Shown piece after piece: positions 50,501-62,500 of a DNA stretch of 64,000 nucleotides; the first letter of the stretch is position 1, and every line of letters begins with the position of its first letter. Location of the stretch: NCBI GenBank assembly GCA_019055375.1, contig JAHQIW010004567.1, positions 124,001-188,000 on the forward strand. Reading direction: 5' to 3'. Below the pieces are notes generated by a model. That model saw nothing but the letters and a program-made list of their open reading frames with translations. It ran no database searches and had not been told where the DNA came from. This DNA is from Parelaphostrongylus tenuis. Taxonomy: Eukaryota > Nematoda > Chromadorea > Rhabditida > Metastrongylidae. Position numbers and translations under genes: made by a program.

Positions 50501-53500
50501 TCTTACATTTCTGTTCAGGTAACAAACGGTTATCCCCGCGTGAATGTTACCAATTTCTCATCATCATGGAAGGATGGCCTCGCATTTAATGCCATTCTCC
50601 ACCGATACAGACCAAACCTCATTGACTGGAATAAGGTATATCTTATGAATTTTTTTCACTTCAATCGTCATATCTATATGGTATTATTTATGTATTGTAT
50701 TTCAAAGGTAATAAATTGTCATCTCCGTTCAAAAATGTTTGTATGGTTATCTATATCTTGGAACGTAGATAATGCGGATACTATATGTATATATATATAT
50801 ATATTATATACATTTATATACATATATATATGTATATATATATACATATGTATACATGTGTATATATGCATATACATTTGTATATATATATATATATACA
50901 TGTATATGTATATTTATACACATATACGTATATGTACACACGTGTTTTTATATACGTGCATATATGTACATACGTTTATATGCACGTATACATACATTAC
51001 ATGCACATATGTATACAAATGTATGCAAATATATACGTGTCGCTGAGTGGCCAATGATGTACGTTATTAGGAAGCAGTGTACTAGTTCAACTCTTTCTCC
51101 GACACTCTTGCAACCACATGAGTACACCCTAGCCTGGTTATCCTTAAAATTGCAAGTTCTGCTCGACCTCTATTCTATGACGTTCACGAATAAGACGAAA
51201 TCCTCAAGCAACAGCGGAAGCAGCGCATGAAATGTTCGAAGACCTTTGAGACGATCATAAATATACACTCACTGGATGTATCTATGCACACGTTATTTTT
51301 GCATGTAGTATAAAGGATAAAGCTCTCGGCGTTGATCAATCCCTGAAGGATGCGCCATGCATTTGACGTCAATTTTTAACTTCGTTTGAGGTGATTGAAT
51401 GTATATCTGGCCTTTACAATGACTCGCGATGGCCTCCCGCTGAACCGAGTCAGTGCTGCTTATCCTCCCAGCAAGTCTAAGACCTGTCTGGTACCAATTT
51501 TCCGACCCCGGAGGGATGGACGGCTTGGTGAGCCATGAGCGCGAGATCGAACCATTAACCTCGTTTGCGACGCAGGGCACCTCTAACCACTGCGCCACAT
51601 GCGCTCTGCATGTAGTATATACATATTATGTATATAAATATATATATATATATGCGTATATGCATATGTACGCATATATATGCACGTGTTTATATAGATA
51701 CTTGTTTTTTTTTTGCATATGCATGTATAAACATATGTATTTCTAAAAAGCAATGTGGTGCATAATTTCAGCTAATTCGTTTCAGATCTAGCCAGACCTG
51801 ATGGCATATCTTTACAGGTTAGTGATAGCTCAGTGTCAAACATCGAACGTTTGGAAAACGCATTCGAAGTAGCAGAGAGAGAATTTGGTGTTGATCGCTT
51901 GCTCGACCCACAAGATGTTGACACTGACCACCCTGACGAGAAGTCAATAATCACTTACGTGTCCTCACTTTATCATGCTCTGCCTCAACTTCCTGAGCTA
52001 GCCAAGGCAAGTTCTCCACTGATTTCTGCCTTTTTGCACATTTCTTGGTGTGTGTGACACTGTAATTTCGTTTCATCCTATTATCTTTTATTGCTGTCAT
52101 GCTAAATCATATACCGATTTGAATTTTAAAGGCTATGTCACGGCAGTATGGAATTGCGTGAAAGAGGACGTCAGTATTTGAAAAAAAACTGATAATATAG
52201 CTTGTCGATTGCGCGCAATCATGTTCTTGAAATCCTCTCCCGCACTAATTATCTTGTCCTTTGACTAGATTATCCTTCATCAAACGCATCTTATTGAAGG
52301 CTTCCGATTTCAATTTTTTAGAGCAATTTGGCGGACCTAATCAGCAGATTATCTCGTGGCATAGGAATTACGAATGAGAAACTCGACCTTATCCTCAGTC
52401 GTTAGTGATTTTCTCTCATTAATGATTTCGGATGCCGTTAAGCCTTAACACATACTTAATTCTGTGAAATTAGGTATTGAGGACGTCGAGTCACGAGTGG
52501 AGACGGCTCGTCCTGGTGAAATCGAGCGCGCTGTCAACGAAATTGTTGATGACCTCAATGCTTTGGAGATACCTATTGGAGGATTTTTTGAAGATGTGGA
52601 GGAGTTGAAATCAAACAGTCATCCGGAAGCCAATGATTTCTATCGACAGTTTGTTATGTTGACTCATTGCTCTAATATATGCCACCAGAGTTTGTCATTA
52701 CATGGGAAAAAGCCTTATTGAGCGCTTTTTCACGTTTTCGATATTATTCAGAGAGTGAAGAGCTCGGATGTTAATGAACTATCACAGAAAATGAAACGCT
52801 GTATCTGACTGAACTGAACTAATGGGTCTTATTCAGAGTATACGGCCTTCATCAACGTCGCACGGCTTATTTGGATCGCCTCACAAATCAACTATTAGTA
52901 CGTCTCGGAGTACGTACCGAGGCATTAAGAAAGGAAAATACTGCACGTCTTGAGGCGATTCGTACCACTTCCTTCAGCAGAGTGCAGGAATGCATCGAAT
53001 GGGTCCGCGTCCGCCTGGTATTCCACTTATCCTTTTCTTTTTTCAATTTAAGGGTTTATTTTCAAGTCTAAGAATAGTATTAGGCTGCATACATGTTGCA
53101 GGTGAAATTGTCGGAAATGGAGTTTCTGGAAGATTTGGAAACATTAGAAGATATGTTCGAGCAGCACAAAGTAGATAATAGGGACATTCAGGATTTTCGT
53201 CAAAATGTGGACGAATGCATAGCGCGTCAGGTAAATTAATTGTTTTTCTAAAAGCTTAGAATCTGAAGATGTGTTACCAGATTCTATATTTTGAATCACA
53301 CATCAATACGTTGTTAGGCATTTAATCAGTCAAGCATCACTGCATTCTATAATTCGAAGTTTTATCTTCGACAAATCTACTCCAAGTTATTCAAATAGTT
53401 CATACGTCAAAATCTAACCCCTTATGGAGTACATGGTTGAAACTGTCTAGTTTACATCTAAAAATGTTGAGTCTATGTAAATCTTAAAACCTTAGGCGGG

Positions 53501-56500
53501 ATGTGAACCCCGTGTTTCACTCGCACTGAGACCCTTGCTCGAAGGTTCAGTTCTGCCTGAGGTTTCCAGTTTTGCATATCGCTCAACGTTCTTGCGTATC
53601 AACAAACTAACACTGACAGATAGGCAGTAGAATAAAGCTTGTCGTGGATATCTTAGTTTATAGTTTTATTGTGGTTCCAGTGAGTGCGGGCGTTAATGTT
53701 GGTTATGTTACGGTAATGTGTACCTTTGACTGGCATCCGACTGGTTTTTGGGTGTTTGTGGATAGTGTGCACCTCGGAGCGGTGCTTGCACACACGGTCA
53801 TACCTTCTGTTAATCACTGAAACTGCTCGTAGAGAGAGGGTGACTCATTGGGGTTCAGACTTATGTTAAATAAATATTGATATTGAACGTTATTACAAAA
53901 GTTCCACCTCCCGAATATGCACTCTTTTCTGAGCGAACTTGTCAGTGAAAGGTCTAATAAAGCTGTTCAATAAAGTTGGTAGTGAATGTAGACGAAATTA
54001 ACAAATTCATGTGTTTTTATACAGACATCTTTATTAATGCGAAATAGAAGTATTATTGCTAGGCTGAGGTATCTGCGGAAGACACTTACGAATATTGCGA
54101 GCTTCTTCGTGTACTTGAATCTGAATATCAACAACTGAGGGATCTTTCTGCAGGAAGAATGCTCGATCTGGTGGGGGCCTTTGTCTGTGTTTTTATATCA
54201 GGCGGTTGTCATATTTTTCATGAAGTTTCTAAGCTGATACCAGCCACAATGAAGTCGATCAAAATAAAGACAGGACTTATACGCTTTTTGAAAACATTTA
54301 TCGAAAAGGAATATAGTCTGTATGTAGATTTGTCTGTATGATCTGTACGGTCGAAATATCTTTAACCAAGTCACGTTTTATTCCAGGATTCATTGATTGC
54401 CTTTGTACGAGCTGCTCAACTAGAGCTGGTTTGGGTATCTGAGCGAGAAGAGATCGAAGTCACTCGAAATTGGTCCGACATTAAACAACTTGACTTGCCG
54501 ATGCTTACGAACTACTACAAACAGGTTGATTTATTTACTGTAATTTCGAACCATCTACTTTGTTTGTGAAATTTTTGGTCCATGGAATGTCTGTAAAATA
54601 TTCCCTTGAATTAAATCAAGTAGATAGTTGATAAGACTTCAGTCAATCACATATTATCACCCGATTTTTCTCCAACATTCTTTATACTCCATTTCCAAAC
54701 CACCATATCTCCTTGATGATGGGGCTTAGTTGAAGAAATTCTCAGTTCTACTGTAAAAAGTACAAAAAGATTATAGAACGACTGAACTTTGTTGTCAAGG
54801 GTTAATAAAATGTGTCAAGTGGAATAGAATTCATTTGATTTTAACAGACGCATTAGAGTTGAACGTTTTAGCTTCTTCATGAAATGGAATTGCGTGAGAA
54901 GCAGTACAACGATGTGCACAACCAGGGAGCTGCCTTACTCAATCAAGGCCATCCTGCTGTGCATGTGATCGAGGTCTATCTGCGAACAATGCAAAATCAG
55001 TGGGATTGGCTTTTGGCATTGAGCAAATGTCTTGAAGAACACCTTCGAGATGCCCTAAATCTCAAATCGGTATGGTATTATTACAGAGTTATTTGCTTGA
55101 TTTTAGATGCCTAAACTTGACTTTGACCAAAACTGTTAAAATGAACACCCGGAGATGAAAGTATTCTGCATTTGTGAAGGACCTGTCAAAACTATATCAT
55201 ATCGTGAAATAATGTCTCAGTTTTGCTTTCAATTATTCAGTTCACTGAAGAGGCAGCTGATGCTGAAGCATGGATGGAGGAACAGGCAATTCGCCTTGAA
55301 AACAGTTACAATCGCACCGATTTCGATTTAGAAGAGGGTGAACGGTTTTTGAGAGAACTTGATGAGATGAAGGTATTATAATTTTATCTAAGATGTGTGA
55401 TTTTTCTAGTAGCGCTTCAGCAAGAGTGGATAAATGGCTTCTAATGAAGTCATGAATTATTGTTATTCGGTAAATACTTCTGTTACAGGAGATTCTGAAC
55501 AAGTATCATTCGGTATTAATGGCTTTGACCGATCGTTGTGCCACAATTTCACCACTGTGGCAGAGAGGAGAACGCATTTCTCGTCCCATCGCAGTTGCGG
55601 CGTTGTGCGATTATTCCGACAAAAACGTTAACATCAAAGCTGGTGCGTTTTTTGAGACTTTTTACCGTTTATGATGACAAAAGAATGCTGAATTCAAGTT
55701 TTTCCAGGGGATGAGGTGACGTTGTTGGACAATTCTGATCTAATAAAGTGGCATGTCCGTGATCTTTCTGGAGCCGAGGGAGTTGTTCCCTCTGTGGTGT
55801 TTCGAATTCCACCTCCTGATCCAAAATTGACGGCGTATCTCAATCGATTATTGCAACAGTTTGAGAAGATAAAGAAGTTGTGGGAGAAGAAACATCGTAT
55901 GGTTCGCTTCAATATGGTGCTGAACACTATGAAAACTATCCAGTATGTTGGAAGTTTATTACCTTCTAAGCTTTTCTAAGAGAATATAAGTTTATTTGAA
56001 CAGTTTTTTAATTCTTTTAAAATGAGTTTCAGAGGCTGGGATCTGGACACGTTCAATGCCATAGATCCAGAACAACGAGATGCAATCATGCGTGCTCTCA
56101 ATGACGATGCCAACAAGTTATTGGCAGAGATGGATCCTAACGATCCCCTCGCTCTTAGGCTCAAGGAGGAACTCAGGCGAACCAACGAACACTTCTGGGA
56201 TTTGCTGAACGCCAGTCAGAAGTCGCCAGGTACGTGAACGTAAAATTCAACAACACTGAATTGTATTTTCGCAAAAATGTTTCAGAACCTGATCTTTCGA
56301 ATTTGTTTGATGGGCAGATAGGTGACCTTTTGCGAAAGTTGGAAGATGCTTGGCGAAAACTCAACAACAACGCGGGGAAGCCAATATCTCGAACTCCAGC
56401 TGAGCTTGAGAGTGTGATAGTGGATCACAAGTTGTTCGAGGATGCTTTACAGGTAGAGGAAGTCGTTTTCTAATGATTAGTATAAAATTTTTGCTGCCAT

Positions 56501-59500
56501 TTTTCCGTCTACATAATTTAGTATTAAAAATGTGTTTAGGGTCTTGATGCGGACGTAGCGAATGTTAAAGAACTTTTCCGACAGTTACCAAATCCTACCC
56601 CCACCCAAAGAGTCGCCAGTGATCGTCTCAACAGCCTCTGGGAAGATCTTTGGGACCTGTCTCGCATGTATGTTGAACGTATAAAAGTGAGTGTGTCGAA
56701 CGTATGTGATAAAGTTATAGCTCGTTAAGGAGGAGTAGCTTTAACTATCATCTTCACAGGTGTTAGAAAGTGTTCTCAATGGCGTTCTCGAAGTATCAGA
56801 CATTGTTAGAGCTCATGAAATCACTCTAAACTCATTTGACGACTTGCCGGCAGCTCTTGACAAACTTCGTGGTCATCATTCTCAACTTCTCGAGATGAAT
56901 ATGGTTCTGCAGGTATGATTTTTAGAATGTCCTGCTACAACCATCAGCGATTTTATACATTTTCAGCAGCAGCAAACTGTTATTGACGGACTGAATAGAA
57001 ATGTGGCTCTTTTACGGCAGCATGTCGCTCGCACTCGCATTAGTCAGAGCAGGTAGGCAGTGAAAGTTATATGCAAAAAGCAGTAATCGAATTGATATCT
57101 GTTCCAACTACCCAAAATATTCTTTATTCCTCGTTTCAGTCATCCTGATGTTGATAGAGTGGAGGAGGAAGTTCAGCAGCTTAACGTTCGGTGGGAAAAC
57201 GTCATTGCCCAAGTTTCTGAACGACTGAAAGCCACTGAACGTGCACTTCAAACACAGATGGTTTATAGGTAGGTGCTATCCAAGCTCTTCTATCTTCTCT
57301 CTTTCATTCCTTTTTGTTCTTATTTGATCCGTATACACTTACGTTCTGCCCACTTTACCAGTACTCTACAATATTTTGTGGATTTGACTTTTCGTGTTCA
57401 CTTAGCTATAGTGAGTTTTAGAAGCGAGTACGAAAATGAAATGGCATGGCTTGATCGGGTTGAGGAAACCATCAACAAGCTACGCAGACCGGAGGACTTA
57501 CATCCAGAACAATATCAACAGCAACTGGACCTTCTTGTTGCAGAATATGCTCAACTCCAGGAACGTACAGAAGCTATTGAGAATGTGAACCGTGAAGGTG
57601 GAAAGTTCATCCGTGAAGCGAAAGTGGGTGGTCTTTTCCATGTGTTTTATTGAGTAAAATGGGGAACAATCAGTTTAGGGTCATGACAGCCGAATGGGAC
57701 AGTTTCATGACAGTATAGTCGGTATTCATGGTCCAGCAATTAAGCAAGAATTCCGGCGTAGCAAGCCTCAACCAAAGAATGGTGCTCAAATTGTTACGGA
57801 GGAGCTGGAGGCACTGAATAGGCGGTTTGCTCAATTGAGCAGTCTCATCCTTGAGCGACGTAACATCATGCAGGTGCTCATCCAAAACTGGAAGCGGCAA
57901 AAACAGGTACATATAGTTTGCCATTTCTTAGTAAAACACATCTATCGGCGATTTAGTTTAACATGTGTCACACGTTTCGTTAATTAAGAAAACTGACATT
58001 GTCAAAATTATATCCAGTATTTGATCCCAGCTTTTTTTCCTCAAAAATCGCTGATGCAAGTGTTTTCTTCATGGTAAAAACGGAAAATCACCGCTTTTGT
58101 CCACTGAAACAGTGTTAGCCAATTAACCGCTGTGCCCACGTCACCGATTCTTGTCTTAAATTATACTTAATTGCCCTCATTGTCGTCCATTAGATAATCC
58201 AGCTACCAGTCTGCCATTTAACTAATTTTAGCTATGCTACGTAATATTTCAAATTCTCGCTAACTTAAACGTCTGGCTGGCACGTTTTGTGCAGCTTTAA
58301 TTAGAACCATAACGGAAAGCGTCGTTTGTAATGTGCAACTTCGGTTGTTTTCAGTTTGCTATGTGCTGTTTACACTGTACATTTCCGTTTTCATGCTTGT
58401 GGCTACTTTCTGTCTGCACTATCTCTCCATTCACCGTACCTCTTCTGTGTGTGCTTCCTGCTTTCACCTCAGTGGCGGCGGGGATTTTCCTAGACGTTTT
58501 GTGATGAACTATCGTGTTAATGTGAGTGGATTACTAAATGAGCACGGTTAGCGACTTTACAGGAGGAGGAAGACAAAAGAAAAGCTGATGAGGAGGCTAA
58601 GAGACGCGCATTCGAAGCGGCTCGTCTAAAAGCCCTCGAGGATGCTGATCGGTTAAGGAAGGAAAGAGAAGCTGCGGAAGCAGCACGGCAAGCCGCAGAG
58701 GACGCAGATAGAGCTAGACGACTTGCAGACGAAGCTGAAAGAGCAAGAAGAGCTGCAGAGGAAGCCGAAAGACGTCGACGAGAAGAAGAAGCTGAAAGGC
58801 GTCGACGGGAAGAAGAAGCTGAAAGACGTCGACGGGAAGAAGACGCTGATAGACGTCGACGAGAAGAAGAAGCTGAAAAGCGTCGACGGGAAGAAGAAGC
58901 TGAAAGACGTCGACAGGAAGAAGACGCTGAAAGACGTCGACGGGAAGAAGAGCGACGACGTCAGGAAGAGGAGGAGAAAGAAAGAAGAAGGCGAGAGGAT
59001 GAAGAAAGGCGAAGGCTTGATGATGAAGAGAGACGCCGTAAGGAGGCGAAAAAGGTCAGTGTTTTAATACTGAGTGAGCTGCCTCCAAGTTTGAAGTGGC
59101 TTTAACATATATGACTTATTTGTATGTTTCTAGTCCTTGGTCTCCGCTACTCATTATTGTCTTTGAGATCGTCATGATGATTGATATAAGTGTTTGCAGA
59201 TGCCACCTCTCAACATTCTGCAAGGTAATCAGATGCATGAAGCCATTGGTCAAGAACATCCCGACGAATGGGAGGTAATGGGTAATCTTCCGGATGTGGC
59301 TAAAATCACAGAACATGAAGATGAGATGCAGATGTATCAGGAAGAAACAGTAACAAAAACGCAGTTTTACGAAATGGAAGGTACCCTTCACAAACAAACT
59401 GGAGAGATTCTTACATTCGTAGAAGCAGTCCGACAGGGACTGCTTGATCTGAGTTCTGGCGGAGGACAATTCTTTGACATTCATTCCGGTCGTATAAGCC

Positions 59501-62500
59501 TTGAAAAAGCAGTGGAACTGGGATATATTGACGGTGCATTCAACGACGTCCTCAATACTCGTTACGGTATCCGTCATCCCGAAACGGGAGTGGAACTCAC
59601 ACTTCTTGAAGCAATTCAGATTGGTCTCTATGACCCTGAAACGAGGCATCTGTACGATTTTCGCACTGGAGACATGCTTGAACTGTACGACTGGGTGGCA
59701 AAGAATATTGTTACAACGGACACTCAGAGAAGGCTTGTAAAGATGGGGATTTTGAAATTACCTCCCATGGCTCTACACAGTGCAATCGACCAAGGTGTTC
59801 TTAATACTTTGTCTGGACAGTTTGTTGGGAAGTATTCACATGAATCAATGCCCATCAGAGATGCCCTGTATCACGGTTACCTACAGCTCGTTCCCCCTCA
59901 GCAAATTCCCATGATTGCCATCACTTTGACTGATGCTATCAGGGAAGGGTTCGTGAACGCGAATAACGGTGAATTCGTTGATAAAAATACGAAGGATTCT
60001 TTTACCTTGAGGGAAGCTTGTTCCAAGCAATTTGGCCTATTGAATCTCTATGTACCGGAGGTGGTCAATACGGCTGAAAAAACTCGATTAAACCTAAAAG
60101 ATGCCATGCTTAGAAATGCGATCAATACTCGGAACGGAAATTTCACTGATTTGCAAACAAGACGAACCTTGTCTCTGCGTGAGGCCTATCAAGACAACTT
60201 GATTTCTAAACCATATACATTGACTGAAATGTTTGAAAATGACCTTATCGACTCGACCAATCACTTTATTGATCGTGGAACTAAGCATAGACACACAGTA
60301 TTAGAAGCGATTGCTGCTGGTCTTTTGGATGCTGAAGTTCGGCACATTGTTGATCCCGACGAGAAGGACGTGATTTCCATAGCAGAAGCGATGGAAAGAG
60401 GAATACTTGACGCTAATGGAAACATAATTCTCGAAAGACAGCAGAAGGAGTTCACTATTCCTGAAGCCGTTCGGGAAGGGCTTCTTATTAAACGGGTTCG
60501 CCACAGCATCTTTGATGTCCGAGGAATTCAAAATACACGTACTAACAAGTCGATGAATTTCAACGAAGCTTGTGAAGCTGGCGCTATCATACCTAATGCT
60601 GAGCGTGTTGTTGACCTAGCCACTCAGGATAGCTACTTAATATCAGATGAGAGAGCTACTGCGATTATTGACCGAACTCTTCATGAGCTTCTTGTTAAAC
60701 CCGTTGGAATCAAAGACGACCGCGGGGAATATAATTTGAACCTTGTTCGTGCTGTATCCAAAGGAATAGTTGATCACACAAAAGCAGTTTTTTTCGATAA
60801 GAACACGAAGCACGAGATGTCTCCTCGTGAAGCTTACAATTCTGGTTTGGTTAATCTTCGTGGAGCTATCCAAGTTGCTGCTCTATTTGATGTACCTCCG
60901 TCATTGATTGCTCCAGTAAAAAAGGTTGAGCACAAGAAACGTGTGAGTCATCCGGGACAAGCTGGCTTAGAGCTTGCTTCTGATCAAGTGAAGGTGACTC
61001 TTGCTGAAGCAATGAAGCAAGGCCTTATAGATTCTCGCCACCAGCGATTCCGACAAGGAGATATTGACGTGAGCCTTGATGATGCCTTGAGTCAGGGTCT
61101 AATTGATCCGTCGAGTGAATGGATTGTCCCCTCGAAGAGCAACGGTATTGGACCTACCATTGAAGAAAAAACTACGGAAAAGATTACTGAAACTGGGCAA
61201 CAACTGGCTCCCAAATTTTACCCGGATAAAAACATTGAAGAGTCTGTGACCACTGTCAAACGTATGCGAACCACAGAAACTACAGCTCTTGGTGGCCCAG
61301 GCGGAGTTTCTGTGTACAGAGCTATTACTGGCGGTAAAGGAGCAATAGAAGTGCCATTGAACGGGTACCACATATACGAGGCTGAACGGAAGGGAATAAT
61401 AGATCTCAATTCTGGTAACATCTCATCACCTAATGTTGATCGTGCGATTTCATTTGCTGAGGGTATCGAGTTTGGAGTTATTGACGCATCATCTATTTCT
61501 GTGAAGGATCCAAATTCAGGGCGCATTTTCAATGTGAAAGAAGCACTTGAAAAGAAAATTATCAACTCCGATGGATCTGTGTCTCACAAAGGAAGAGTCT
61601 TGAGTATTGAAAAAGCTATCGAAAGTGGAATAATTATCATAGAAGCAGAGCCAATAGTACCTGCAAGTGGTATAGCGAAAAATATCATCCATATTCCCGC
61701 TAGTGGTGGACCTGTAATCAGCTTTCGCCCTGTTGGAGTGCCCATTGTTGAGGAGCATGAACAATCGTGGTCATTTGATTCTACAAAAGGGGTGCTCGTT
61801 GACCATATGTCAGGTGAACGTTTAACTCTCGAACAAGCCCTCCTTTCAGGTAAGATTGCCCCCGAGGATCTGGCTGTTCGAGATGCTCTTACTGGACGAG
61901 AAATGCCGTTTATAGAGGCTGAGAAGTGGGGTATTGTTGACAAAAGAGGTTATTACCTTGATAAGATTGACAATAAGCGTCTCTCATTCACTGAAGCCGC
62001 TCAACAACATCGTATTTACCCAACAGGAGGCGTTCTTGAGAACGCCGGAGATGCCATTCACACTTCCGTCAAGATGCAAACCAGAACACAAATTGCTAAA
62101 AAGGAAGCGAGCAGTACTGGTGCACCTCAAGTCGAGAATACTCTTGCTAGAGCCTTAACTCTTGGTTGGTACAATCCAAGTAGCGGCATGTTCGTACATC
62201 CTGATACCAACCGTCAGATGACCCTTAAAGAAGCCATTATAAAAGGGTTGTTCAATCCATACGACACTTCTGTTGTTGATAAGAGGAACAATAAAACTTT
62301 GTCTCTCTTAGAAGCAATCCAGGAAGGCATCGTTGATGACACCGCTGGTACAGCACTGGACACCCAAACCCAAAAGAAGCTTGATCTCAATACTGCACTT
62401 CAAATGGGAATTTTGACAGGGAAAAGTTTTGGCGACTCTTTGGAGTCAGGCCTGTTTTCAGGTCGTCTTGATCTTGCTACCGGCACCTACACTCAACCTG

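Noticed and set aside
50772..51230. 152-codon Tyr/Ile-rich ORF
   Set aside because: Product of the TA/TG microsatellite in a vab-10 intron.
52649..52680. Other donors for exon 11 (GT at 52652 and 52657)
   Set aside because: One gives the wrong phase and the other inserts extra residues; only the donor at 52649 restores the conserved [10 protein letters not shown] join.
58723..59067. 114-codon ORF with KDVDGKKKL-like repeats
   Set aside because: It is the +1 shadow of the 27-bp repeat in exon 28. Only the Glu/Arg frame joins both neighbouring exons in phase.
59116..59649. 177-codon minus-strand ORF
   Set aside because: It is antisense to the splice site and first plectin repeats of vab-10; the plus-strand frame carries the recognised repeats and remains open for 4.8 kb.
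61584..61943. 119-codon minus-strand ORF, with neighbours at 61218-61565 and 60261-60509
   Set aside because: Antisense shadows of the plectin-repeat exon.
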